NCBI GenBank assembly: GCA_014240375.1
Contig: JAAZXB010000015.1
Span: forward strand, 10,709 to 72,589
DNA length: 61,881 bases
Source of the DNA: Planctomycetota bacterium
Lineage (GTDB): Bacteria; Planctomycetota; UBA8108; UBA1146
Direction: 5' to 3'
Shown here: positions 39,914 to 47,763 of the stretch, piece after piece
Layout: each line of letters begins with the position of its first letter
Numbering within the stretch: the stretch's first letter is position 1
Made by a program: the position numbers and the translations under genes
The notes under the pieces: model-generated
Told to the model about the DNA's origin: nothing
Database searches by the model: none
Seen by the model: only the letters and a program-made list of their open reading frames with translations

Positions 39914-41083
39914 TCAGGGGCAGTTGTCGAGGAGGCAGTCGAGCGCAACAGGCTCACTGGCGCAGCTGTTCAAAGGAGCCGCTGGTGCGGGGCCGGAAGA
40001 GAACAGATAGCCCAGCAGGTAGATTCCATCCGAAACATCCAGACTTGTATCCGAGTTGCAGTTGGCAGCTTCACGGCAATCCAGGGTGCCGTTGCTGAAC
40101 AGATGGACCAGCAGCATGACCACATCCGAGAGGTCGAGAGCCTGGTCTCCGTTGCTATCTCCACGGATGAACCGGGGAAGCACAACGGTTGGAATCTTCG
40201 GGTGATCGAGGAAATGCTGGAAGATGAGGGAGCTCATCTGGGAGCTGGGTGTTGGAAGATGGCTGCCCAGAAGGATCGACCACAGTTCTACCGAGCCATT
40301 GGGATCACAACCATTTTCCCAGCGCTCCACGGTGGTTTCATTTCCAAACAGCAATCCATCCAGGTTGATATTGCTTCCTGAAACAGGCGTACCGAAGCAG
40401 TTATTGCTGGCAGCCCACTGAGTACAAGTGTTCATCGCAGATGGATAGGGAGCGTCGAGAGTTCCGCCGTAGTAGCTGATCACAACGTCAAGGGTCCCAT
40501 GAATCTGAAGGACGTGTACCGGGGCGGTTGCATTGCAGTCGAGGGGATTGGAAAAAGTCGCTCCGGCGAGGCTGGCGATGGAGGCAAATCGTTCGGGATA
40601 TTCGCAGGCCAACCGATGCGCCATGAATCCACCGTTGGAATGGCCCACCAGGTGAACACGGTTCGGATCGACGTTGTACTCCGCCTCGATCATGTCGAGC
40701 AGGGTTGTGAGGTAACCGACATCATCGTATCCCGCGTTGTCAAAATCACAGCAAGCATCGGTCGCATTCCAGAAGCGAAGTCCGACACTGTCGAGCGATC
40801 CATCCGGATAGAGATAGATGAACCCATTCTGTTCGGCGAGCTGAGAGAATCCAAAGTAGAGTTCGATGGTGTCACCAGAGAAGCTGTATCCATGAAGACC
40901 CATCAGGATCGGAGTAGGGATGGCTGGGTCGTAGCTCGAGGGGATGTATACGGCGACATCTCCTCGACCCGCATTCACATAATCCACACTTTGGGCGACC
41001 GAGGTGGAGGCGACACAGGTGAAAGACACGAGAATCACACAGATCCCATGAAATAGATGTTGCCAATGAATTAGATGTTTCAT
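39914..41083 (-). CDS. Secreted PHB-depolymerase-like esterase with dockerin-like tail
   Basis: 389 residues with a signal peptide (about 1-31). The alpha/beta-hydrolase core resembles the poly(3-hydroxybutyrate) depolymerase/feruloyl esterase group: PILMGLHGYSFSGD (oxyanion region), VHLVGHSNGGFMAHRLACEY with the nucleophile S149, and HVLQIHGTLDVVISYYGG carrying the Asp. The C-terminal ~65 residues hold two calcium-loop-like repeats, GDSNGDQALDLSDVVMLLVH and NSDTSLDVSDGIYLLGYLFS, of the dockerin-like tail type seen in many planctomycete secreted proteins, where it may serve cell-surface retention (inference). The substrate is not determined. Confidence 0.85.
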   Translation of the reverse strand: MKHLIHWQHLFHGICVILVSFTCVASTSVAQSVDYVNAGRGDVAVYIPSSYDPAIPTPILMGLHGYSFSGDTIELYFGFSQLAEQNGFIYLYPDGSLDSVGLRFWNATDACCDFDNAGYDDVGYLTTLLDMIEAEYNVDPNRVHLVGHSNGGFMAHRLACEYPERFASIASLAGATFSNPLDCNATAPVHVLQIHGTLDVVISYYGGTLDAPYPSAMNTCTQWAASNNCFGTPVSGSNINLDGLLFGNETTVERWENGCDPNGSVELWSILLGSHLPTPSSQMSSLIFQHFLDHPKIPTVVLPRFIRGDSNGDQALDLSDVVMLLVHLFSNGTLDCREAANCNSDTSLDVSDGIYLLGYLFSSGPAPAAPLNSCASEPVALDCLLDNCP

Positions 41084-41126
41084 GACTCCATCCTATCGAG
41101 AATTATCACGGTAGGGATAACATTAC

Positions 41127-41558
41127 CTACGATTCCAGGTTTATTCGGTGGCTGATTCGTTCCGCCCTGGCCAGGAAAACCGCAATACACAGCCCTATGG
41201 CGAGCAGCGAAGAAATACCGGTCTCGAAGATCACCTGGAGTCGATCGGTCTGCGACTGTGTCCACCAGCTGGATGCGTCGAGAATGGCAAAGCGATGAAT
41301 GAGCAATGCGGCATGAAGAAACAACACGATGATCGCCGGAAACCTGGCTCCCGGTGCACGGAAGAGTAGTTGTAAAGAGAGCAAGATGCAGAAGGATCCC
41401 AGCACGATATCGGTCAGTCGAAGGGATGGGTGGAACTCGGATGGGCCGCTGAAAATTGCTTCGAAGATCCACACTGCGCCTCTGGTCAGCAGCCAACCTG
41501 CTGCCACCAACGTGAGAATTCTTGCGGGTGAAGCCGAGCGCGGTGGTTCCAGGTTCAT
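41127..41558 (-). CDS. Small integral membrane protein, unknown function
   Basis: About 143 residues from ATG 41558; a GTG at 41591 would add 11 residues. Four membrane segments are visible (ARILTLVAAGWLLTRGAVWIF, LTDIVLGSFCILLSLQLLF, FPAIIVLFLHAALLIHRFAI and GISSLLAIGLCIAVFLA). I see no conserved catalytic motif and no family name. It is divergent from the proline dehydrogenase gene and 43 bases from the esterase gene on the same strand. Confidence 0.6.
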   Translation of the reverse strand: MNLEPPRSASPARILTLVAAGWLLTRGAVWIFEAIFSGPSEFHPSLRLTDIVLGSFCILLSLQLLFRAPGARFPAIIVLFLHAALLIHRFAILDASSWWTQSQTDRLQVIFETGISSLLAIGLCIAVFLARAERISHRINLES

Positions 41559-41632
41559 GGGTGGTTGTGCTCCACTTCGTATCGCTCCCACCGGGGGAGG
41601 GCCCGGAGTATGCTAAGGGCACACGACACAGG

Positions 41633-42601
41633 ATGCTGCCCTTTCCAGTGAGTTCATGGGAGAGACCTGAGAGCAAGCAGCGCGTGTCTGAGAGAATAGG
41701 TTCCGTGATCAACAAGGCAATTGTCGCACTGCTACCACTGGTTCCTCGTTCGCTGGTGTGGAAGGTATCTCGGCGCTATATCGCGGGAAAGACCCTGGAT
41801 GATGCGATCCGCCGCGTTGAAAAACTCAACGAAGCAGGGATGAGCGCAACGCTGGATGTGCTTGGCGAGGACACCACTGATCATTCCGAGGCACTCGCAG
41901 GGGAACAGATCTACCAGAAAGCCCTGCGCGAGATCTCGAGTCGAGGGCTGGATGCCAACATTTCGGTGAAGTTGTCGATGTTGGGATTGAAATTCGATGC
42001 GCCACTTTGCGAGTCGATCGTGAAGCGGCTGCTGCAATCAGCAGAGCTATACGACAACTACGTGCGAATGGACATGGAAGACTCCTCCGTGACGGAGATC
42101 ACCCTCGACCTCTACAGGAAGTTGAGAAGCCAGTCCGGTCGTATCGGGACCGTGGTCCAGTCTTATCTTCGCAGCACCGAATCTTCGGTTGCAGAGTTGC
42201 TCTCCGGGGGGGTCACAAACCTCAGACTCTGCAAGGGGATCTACGTGGAACCGGAGGAGATCGCCTTCATCGAGTTTGAAGAAGTACAAGATTCATTTCG
42301 ATCGACACTTCGACTGTTACTCGAGAATGGCGCGCAACGAGTTGGGATTGCCACTCATGACCCGCAGCTGGTTCTTTCCGCTCTCGATCTGCTCAAGGAA
42401 CTGGAAATCCCCAAGGATAGATATGAATTCCAGATGTTGCTGGGAGTTGCAGAAAAGATGCGAGGTGATCTTGTCGCCGCGGGTCATCCGCTGAGAGTCT
42501 ATGTTCCCTTCGGCGAGGAGTGGTATGCCTATTCCACTCGGAGACTCAGGGAGAACCCTCAGATCGCAGGACACGTCGTGAAGAACCTGTTTCGAGGGTG
42601 A
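41633..42601 (+). CDS. Proline dehydrogenase
   Basis: About 322 residues from ATG 41633; GTGs at 41684 and 41705 would give the ~300-residue length of other monofunctional enzymes and are also plausible. The TIM barrel shows AGMSATLDVLGEDTTDHSEA, NISVKLSMLGLKFD, YVRMDMEDSSVTEITLDLYR, RLCKGIYVEPEEIAFIEF, VGIATHDPQLV and YEFQMLLGVAEKMR, followed by PLRVYVPFGEEWYAYSTRRL with the Arg pair that binds proline carboxylate. It oxidises proline to pyrroline-5-carboxylate using FAD. It is not fused to the P5C dehydrogenase. A Nudix gene follows by a GTGA overlap. Confidence 0.92.
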   Translation: MLPFPVSSWERPESKQRVSERIGSVINKAIVALLPLVPRSLVWKVSRRYIAGKTLDDAIRRVEKLNEAGMSATLDVLGEDTTDHSEALAGEQIYQKALREISSRGLDANISVKLSMLGLKFDAPLCESIVKRLLQSAELYDNYVRMDMEDSSVTEITLDLYRKLRSQSGRIGTVVQSYLRSTESSVAELLSGGVTNLRLCKGIYVEPEEIAFIEFEEVQDSFRSTLRLLLENGAQRVGIATHDPQLVLSALDLLKELEIPKDRYEFQMLLGVAEKMRGDLVAAGHPLRVYVPFGEEWYAYSTRRLRENPQIAGHVVKNLFRG

Positions 42602-43200
42602 ATTCCGCAAAGACACCAAAGTGGCGCCACCAGCGGTGGAGTCCGGGAGATGAAAGACTTGCGCCCATCGCTTCATTGAAGCATGCCAGCACACTGATCG
42701 AAGATTTTCCGGCAACGGGGACCTTACAACAGCAGTTCAAGTCTCGGATCCTCGAGATGTGTAATCTTCACCGATGTTTGCTCGATCGAGATTGCCTGCC
42801 GGGACACCTGACAGCGTCCGCTCTCGTGGTCAATGAAGATCGATCTCGAGTCATGCTGCATCATCATGCCAAGCTGAATCGCTGGCTGCAATTTGGTGGT
42901 CATTGTGATGGCGATGCTAATCTACCCGCGGTAGCGCTGCGAGAGTCCACCGAGGAGTCCGGCGTGCCGGACCTCTCGATCGATCCAGAGATCATCGATA
43001 TTGATATCCACACCATTCCTCAACGAAAAACGGAGCCTGAGCATCTTCATCTGGATATCCGGTTCATGGTGCTGGCTTCCGATCATAGTCAGCCGATGAA
43101 GAGCAATGAGTCTCATGAGGTTTGTTGGTATGATGTGGGCGATCTGAACAAAATCGCGCTGGATCAGTCTGTGATGCGTTTGGTGAGAATCATCTGTTGA
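42598..43200 (+). CDS. Nudix hydrolase
   Basis: 200 residues from GTG 42598, which overlaps the proline dehydrogenase stop as GTGA. The Nudix box lies in QFGGHCDGDANLPAVALRES followed by TEESG: the REUxEExG half is intact, while the first glutamate of GX5E is replaced (Ala or Asn), as in the subfamily that carries GGHxDGD. KLNRWLQFGGH and the terminal SHEVCWYDVGDLNKIAL also fit that subfamily. These enzymes cleave nucleoside-diphosphate-linked compounds; the substrate is unknown. A ~55-residue N-terminal helical domain precedes the core. Confidence 0.88.
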   Translation: MNSAKTPKWRHQRWSPGDERLAPIASLKHASTLIEDFPATGTLQQQFKSRILEMCNLHRCLLDRDCLPGHLTASALVVNEDRSRVMLHHHAKLNRWLQFGGHCDGDANLPAVALRESTEESGVPDLSIDPEIIDIDIHTIPQRKTEPEHLHLDIRFMVLASDHSQPMKSNESHEVCWYDVGDLNKIALDQSVMRLVRIIC

Positions 43201-43227
43201 TCTTCATGCGGGTGGAGGGGTAGTCCC

Positions 43228-43677
43228 ATGAGCGAGAGACGCAAGGCTCTGAAAATGGCAGGATTGATGAATAAACTGCTGGTCGGATTTGCGATCGCCT
43301 TGATGATTCTCGCAGGAGTACTGAGTGTCACCATTCCTTTTCAACAGAAGATGGAGTCGTCGACACTCTTGTATGTCAGTGCGGTCTTGAGCGGGGTCAG
43401 CATCTTGACAGGACTGTGGATCAGATACTCCATCATTCCATCGATAGATCTACCACTTACGATGAAGGGTGTGGGAATCCACTCGGTCTGGATTTCAGTG
43501 ATTGTCGGGCTGCATGAAGCCAGTGGATTGCTCTGGGCCTGCTGCTCCTTCCTGTTCCACGATCAAAACGCACTTGCAGGAACCATCATCCACATCTTTC
43601 TGGTGTCGATGATGTGGAATGCAGGAGCTGACCTGGAGTATGGGAGTGAAGAAGCAGAAGTGGAGAGTGATTCATGA
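43228..43677 (+). CDS. Integral membrane protein, unknown function
   Basis: 149 residues with four likely membrane segments (LLVGFAIALMILAGVLSVTI, LLYVSAVLSGVSILTGLWI, VWISVIVGLHEASGLLWACC and AGTIIHIFLVSMMWNAG). The ATG has GGAGGGG seven bases upstream. No family is recognised. Its stop overlaps the start of the selenoprotein peroxiredoxin by 4 bp (ATGA), so the two are coupled and both are membrane proteins; it could be a partner of the peroxiredoxin (inference). Confidence 0.7.
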   Translation: MSERRKALKMAGLMNKLLVGFAIALMILAGVLSVTIPFQQKMESSTLLYVSAVLSGVSILTGLWIRYSIIPSIDLPLTMKGVGIHSVWISVIVGLHEASGLLWACCSFLFHDQNALAGTIIHIFLVSMMWNAGADLEYGSEEAEVESDS

Positions 43678-44243
43678 GCAGGAGTCGAGCAACCAGAGCG
43701 ATAATGATCCTTGGAGGGATGGTGGTCATGGGAGTGCTTGCAGGTTTATTTTCTTCCGGTGCCAAGGGAGACGTCGGGCTCAAGATTGGTGATCCGATTC
43801 CGGATCTGACACTGTCGGGTTCAGACGGCAAGAAGCACTCGCTTCGTCAGGGGATGAGCCGCGGAGAAGGTTTGATCATCGCTTGGATCCCCAAGACATT
43901 CACTCCCGGCTGAACCGCCCAGTGCAAGGCGCTGCGTGACAGCGCCGAATCCATCCGAAAATTCAAGGTCAACATGTTTGTCATCTCCTGCGACGGTCTC
44001 GAAAAGTCGATGAACTTTTCTGCTGAACTGGGTATGCCGTTTCCAGTACTCAGTGACGATGATCGAGCTGCGGCGAAGATGTTCGGTGTAGATCGAGCAT
44101 TTGGATTGTCGAAAAGACATACATTTTTCTTCGGTCCTGAGGGAAAGCTACGCGCCATCGACAAAAAAGTTGATGTCAAAAGTCACGGAGCAGATGTAGA
44201 GGCCCAACTCAGGGATCTTGATTTTCCGTTGAAATCACAATAG
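43674..44243 (+). CDS. Membrane-anchored peroxiredoxin-like selenoprotein (Sec encoded by UGA at 43911-43913)
   Basis: 189 residues if the in-frame TGA at codon 80 is read as selenocysteine. The first part ends in IIAWIPKTFTPG and the same frame continues as TAQCKALRDSAESIRKFKVN, rebuilding the peroxiredoxin active site FTPG-U-TAQC, where U takes the place of the peroxidatic Cys; most peroxiredoxins have FTPGCT there. The continuation SCDGLEKSMNFSAELGMPFP and VLSDDDRAAAKMFGV is typical AhpC/TSA family, so the downstream half is not a separate gene. A hairpin at 43928-43946 fits a bacterial SECIS. An N-terminal hydrophobic segment (10-27) anchors it, probably facing the periplasm. It would reduce peroxides. 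No sel genes lie in this window. Confidence 0.88.
43911..43946 (+). promoter_or_regulatory. Bacterial SECIS element with Sec UGA codon
   Basis: The UGA (43911-43913) is followed after 14 bases by a perfect 7-bp stem, GGCGCTG (43928-43934) with CAGCGCC (43940-43946), enclosing the loop CGTGA. The loop starts 21 bases after the UGA and has G as its second base, both as expected for bacterial SECIS elements recognised by SelB. It lies within the coding sequence, as in other bacterial selenoprotein genes. Confidence 0.8.
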
Positions 44244-44277
44244 CGATATTTGGTGATATTCAGTAGATCTGAAGATC

Positions 44278-46473
44278 TCAATCGTCATGAATGGAAGGCG
44301 GGCGGATCTCCTGCTTTGCTTGTGGTCGAGCTGTTCTTTCCATGCGTATATAGAAGAGCGCAGTGAATAGTAGCCCAATCCCGGTGGCGGAAATCAGTAC
44401 TCCGGTCTTTGAGATCAAATCTTGATGCTGGAGAAGATGTAGCGAGAGAACGACGCCTCCCAGGCTCGAGAGCATGAATCGAGGCTTCCACATCTTGGCG
44501 GTCAGTGTCACGAACATCGCCACCGCCCCGATGAATGGAATGACGGTGAACCAGATGGAGCCCTGGCCCTGCCAGCCGACGACCGGGGTTCTCATCAGCG
44601 CCGCCTGATAAAGACCTCCAAGGATGAAAATCGGACAGGCCCATTCAAATAACTTGGCAATTCTTCGCCGCTCCAGTCGATGAGAGCGATCGAGCAGGAT
44701 CCCGATTCCCAGCATGCAAAATCCGGAGATGGCAAAAGACCAACCTGACCGGGTCTCTCGAGCTAGCGACTCGATCCCTATCCAGGAAAGCAATGGCACC
44801 GCAGCCAGCATATACAGGCCCAGCATCGTTCCCGCGGCACCGATCCAGTGGAATGGACGAGCAAATCGAGGACGTCGTTGTATCTCGAATCCAGAACCGA
44901 CCAACCAGGCGATTCCAGTCGACAAGATACCTACAGCTCTGGGGCCTGGGTCCCAGTCGAGAAATCCGAGCTGTAATAAAACCGAGAGATGCGTTGCGAG
45001 AAAAAGGGCCGAGGAGAGCCATGCATAGAATGAAACACCGGTTTTATTCAACCGGAGGACGCTGGCGATCATGCAGATGAGGCTGGAAAGAAGCAGAGTT
45101 TTGTTGGAAACACCGGCGTGGCGGAGCCAGTCTATTGAGGTCGTCATCTCCGGAACCCACAGGAATTCGGTCAAGATCGACATCAGTGTCGGCATCAGCG
45201 AGAGGATGGCACCGCCGAAGAACAGTGGTGTGACGCGGTTGGCGGATCGCTTCTCCGTCAATACCCCTGCAATCACCAGTGAAAATGTGATGAACAGAGG
45301 AATCATCCACCGTAATGGCGTGCCGATCTCCTCACGATAAAGACCCGCAGAAAGAAAGGCTGCCGACAACATCGTCCAGGTGGAGATGTAGATCCCCAAC
45401 TCGACCGCACGCAACTTGTGCGTTTCCGTCGGCCACACGTCATCTCCTTCGAGGATTCGGCGATATTGCCAGCGCAAGTGATCTCGCTCGGGGTCACGGA
45501 CTAGCCCTAATTTCTGCCACTTTTCAATCTCGTCGACATGATCTTCAATTCGATTGAGAAGATGATTCTTGACGACACTGGCCTTCAGTTGCACCGGTCG
45601 TCCAGATAGAAAACAGTCGAGTGCGTGGAGCAACTCGATAGCAGAGGGTCGATCTTCAGCATTGAAGGACAGGCACGCCAGGCACACCCTTTCCAGTTCC
45701 TCTGGTATTTCGGGGCGATGTTCACGAGGCAAACTGGGCTCCCCCGCAAGTATCGATGAGATGGTCGGAGGTTTTCCCAGTTTCGCAAAGGGGTGTCGAC
45801 CTGTCAGGGCTTCATGGAACAACACTCCAAGGGAGAAGATGTCGGTCGCCTCGGTTGCTGGCTGGCCCGTCAGGCGTTCGGGTGCAGAGTAGGAGATGGT
45901 GCCTGAAAAGCCCTCTTCGATCTTGGCGCTGTCGACCTCGATCGACAGACCGAAATCCAGAATTTTCACTTCATGTGCGGGAGTGACCACGATGTTCTGG
46001 GGTTTCAAATCTCGGTGCAGGATTCCGGCACCGTGTGCTATTGATACTGCCCGGCAAACTTCGGCGATGATCTTCGCCACTTGCCTGGGTTCCAGAACGG
46101 AAGCAACATTTTGCAACTCATGGCCATCCACCAGTTCCATGGCGATGGCAGAGTGGCCCTCATGTTCGAGCACACCAAAGATGGTGACGATGCAACGATC
46201 CCCCAGCGCAGCGGTGCGTCGCGCCTCATCGAGTACCATCTGTCTTTGTTCCTCGTCTCCGGTGTCGGAGGTCAAGACCTTGAGTGCGACTGGCCGGTTC
46301 AGCATCAAGTCCCGTGCACGATAGACGATACCCAGACCACCTCTACCCAACTCACCCTCGATGACGTATCCGGGAAACTGGGGAGGTGCTTGTCTCTCAG
46401 TGCCGACAGGAGGGCTCCTTGGGCTCTTCTCCTGAACGAAATCTACCGTGTCATCATCGTCGGCTTCGCTCAA
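44278..46473 (-). CDS. Transmembrane serine/threonine protein kinase
   Basis: About 731 residues. The kinase domain (roughly residues 35-300 from the chosen start) has YVIEGELGRGGLGIVYRA (glycine loop), RPVALKVL (ATP Lys), GILHRDLKPQNIVV (catalytic loop), VKILDFGLSI (DFG) and SGTISYSAPERL (activation loop and P+1). After ~60 residues come about ten membrane segments, so the C-terminal half is a membrane domain rather than the single span plus PASTA or WD repeats common in other bacterial kinases. TTG 46473 has AGGAG five bases upstream; ATG 46530 is an alternative. The ~40-residue N-terminal part is acidic (SEADDDDTVDFVQEKS). It is convergent with the selenoprotein gene. Confidence 0.9.
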   Translation of the reverse strand: MSEADDDDTVDFVQEKSPRSPPVGTERQAPPQFPGYVIEGELGRGGLGIVYRARDLMLNRPVALKVLTSDTGDEEQRQMVLDEARRTAALGDRCIVTIFGVLEHEGHSAIAMELVDGHELQNVASVLEPRQVAKIIAEVCRAVSIAHGAGILHRDLKPQNIVVTPAHEVKILDFGLSIEVDSAKIEEGFSGTISYSAPERLTGQPATEATDIFSLGVLFHEALTGRHPFAKLGKPPTISSILAGEPSLPREHRPEIPEELERVCLACLSFNAEDRPSAIELLHALDCFLSGRPVQLKASVVKNHLLNRIEDHVDEIEKWQKLGLVRDPERDHLRWQYRRILEGDDVWPTETHKLRAVELGIYISTWTMLSAAFLSAGLYREEIGTPLRWMIPLFITFSLVIAGVLTEKRSANRVTPLFFGGAILSLMPTLMSILTEFLWVPEMTTSIDWLRHAGVSNKTLLLSSLICMIASVLRLNKTGVSFYAWLSSALFLATHLSVLLQLGFLDWDPGPRAVGILSTGIAWLVGSGFEIQRRPRFARPFHWIGAAGTMLGLYMLAAVPLLSWIGIESLARETRSGWSFAISGFCMLGIGILLDRSHRLERRRIAKLFEWACPIFILGGLYQAALMRTPVVGWQGQGSIWFTVIPFIGAVAMFVTLTAKMWKPRFMLSSLGGVVLSLHLLQHQDLISKTGVLISATGIGLLFTALFYIRMERTARPQAKQEIRPPSIHDD

Positions 46474-46710
46474 AACAACTCCTAGCAGGGGATCAAAATG
46501 GCTCCGCGAGCATGAAGGCAATGATGCCATCCCGGAAGAGCAGATGCGTCGATGGGTTTCATCAATTTAATGGAAACATTGAAGCCTTGAACAGGCGGTT
46601 TCAGCGGTCATATGAGGAAAATCAGGCGAAAGTAACGTCCACCCCGGCAGACGATCTCTGCCGGACCGAACCCAAGCTACTGAGGATTCACTTCGAGACC
46701 ACCTGTCGTG

Positions 46711-47682
46711 TCAGCTTATTCCGGTGGTGATCGCCCACAAGAAAGTGCAACCCAGCAGGCCGATCAGCGGCCCATCGGCGGTATGAGGGCTGATGGCTTC
46801 CGCGACGGTCAACAGAATCGGGAGGCAGATGAGAGACACCAATAATTGAGGAGAGGAGAACTCGGATGCGTAGAAAAGAAGTGTCAGTACGGTAACCAGG
46901 AACACCATCGCGCTACCTTCGAGGGAACGGTAGTACTCACCATTCCAGAACTTACCGTCGTGCCAGATGGCCTTGGTCTTGTAACGATGCTTGCCGAAGC
47001 GCAGGCCAACCGGTTCTGCGAGGCCATCCCCGAACTCGTTGACCAGTTGTGGAATCAGGGTGATGACCTTTTGGTCCACGATGGCGATGAAAGGGATGTA
47101 GATCAGGAAGCGCAGCACATCCTCGATCATGTCGTATCTCATGCTGTAAGGGCGGTCTTCGAGGCGGTCCCACGAAACGAATGCATAGCGGAATATAGGT
47201 ACATGTCTGCGGATGACATTCCATTCAGTGAAGATGATCTTTAACTGTCCGAGAGAAAAAAGAAAGATGGTATCGATGATGATCTTGTCTCCGGCGACGA
47301 ATAGAAAGGGGACCACGAAGGCTTGAAGCTTTCTCCAGGGTCTCAACCCGAGCTTCCTGACGAAGTTGATACGGATATTGAATTTCAGTACCAGGTATGA
47401 GCAGAAGATCTTGCCACCGAGCTCGAAAACCGAGGCCGCCATGAAAAAGATCAATGCCTGGATACTGATCGATGGAATCCAGCCCTGCTGTGAGGCGAGG
47501 ATCATTGCGGCGGCGATGAGCAGATAGAAGGAGGAAGCCACAGCGACGAATCGATCTTCGCCCTTCCAGTCATAATTCTCGTTCTTGAGGCCGTAGGGAT
47601 CAGAGTGGAGGACTTTGAAGTACTGGTCCAGATCTTCGTGGATGTCCATCGGCTTGGCGGGTTCGGAGTTGCGATCAGTCAT
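46711..47682 (-). CDS. Polytopic membrane protein with dolichol-kinase-like C-terminus
   Basis: 323 residues with about eight hydrophobic segments, for example FYLLIAAAMILASQQGWIPS, FLIYIPFIAIVDQKVITLI and MVFLVTVLTLLFYASEF. The C-terminal AEAISPHTADGPLIGLLGCT resembles the EALSPKGLDNLTVPL motif of CTP-dependent dolichol/phytol kinases and CdsA-like enzymes, but the N-terminal half does not look like that family, so no function is assigned. The start has AGGAGG ten bases upstream. It is on the same strand as, and downstream of, the FAD oxidoreductase gene. Confidence 0.65.
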   Translation of the reverse strand: MTDRNSEPAKPMDIHEDLDQYFKVLHSDPYGLKNENYDWKGEDRFVAVASSFYLLIAAAMILASQQGWIPSISIQALIFFMAASVFELGGKIFCSYLVLKFNIRINFVRKLGLRPWRKLQAFVVPFLFVAGDKIIIDTIFLFSLGQLKIIFTEWNVIRRHVPIFRYAFVSWDRLEDRPYSMRYDMIEDVLRFLIYIPFIAIVDQKVITLIPQLVNEFGDGLAEPVGLRFGKHRYKTKAIWHDGKFWNGEYYRSLEGSAMVFLVTVLTLLFYASEFSSPQLLVSLICLPILLTVAEAISPHTADGPLIGLLGCTFLWAITTGIS

Positions 47683-47763
47683 TGGGAGGGATACCTCCTG
47701 TACCCATATCAGGAAAACGACGGAAATCAGAAATTAGTTCCCAAAATATCGTGAGAGAGATGG

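Noticed and set aside
43974..44243. Separate 89-residue gene starting at ATG 43974
   Set aside because: It is in frame with the upstream half, starts in the middle of the peroxiredoxin fold and has no ribosome site; Sec read-through explains both halves.
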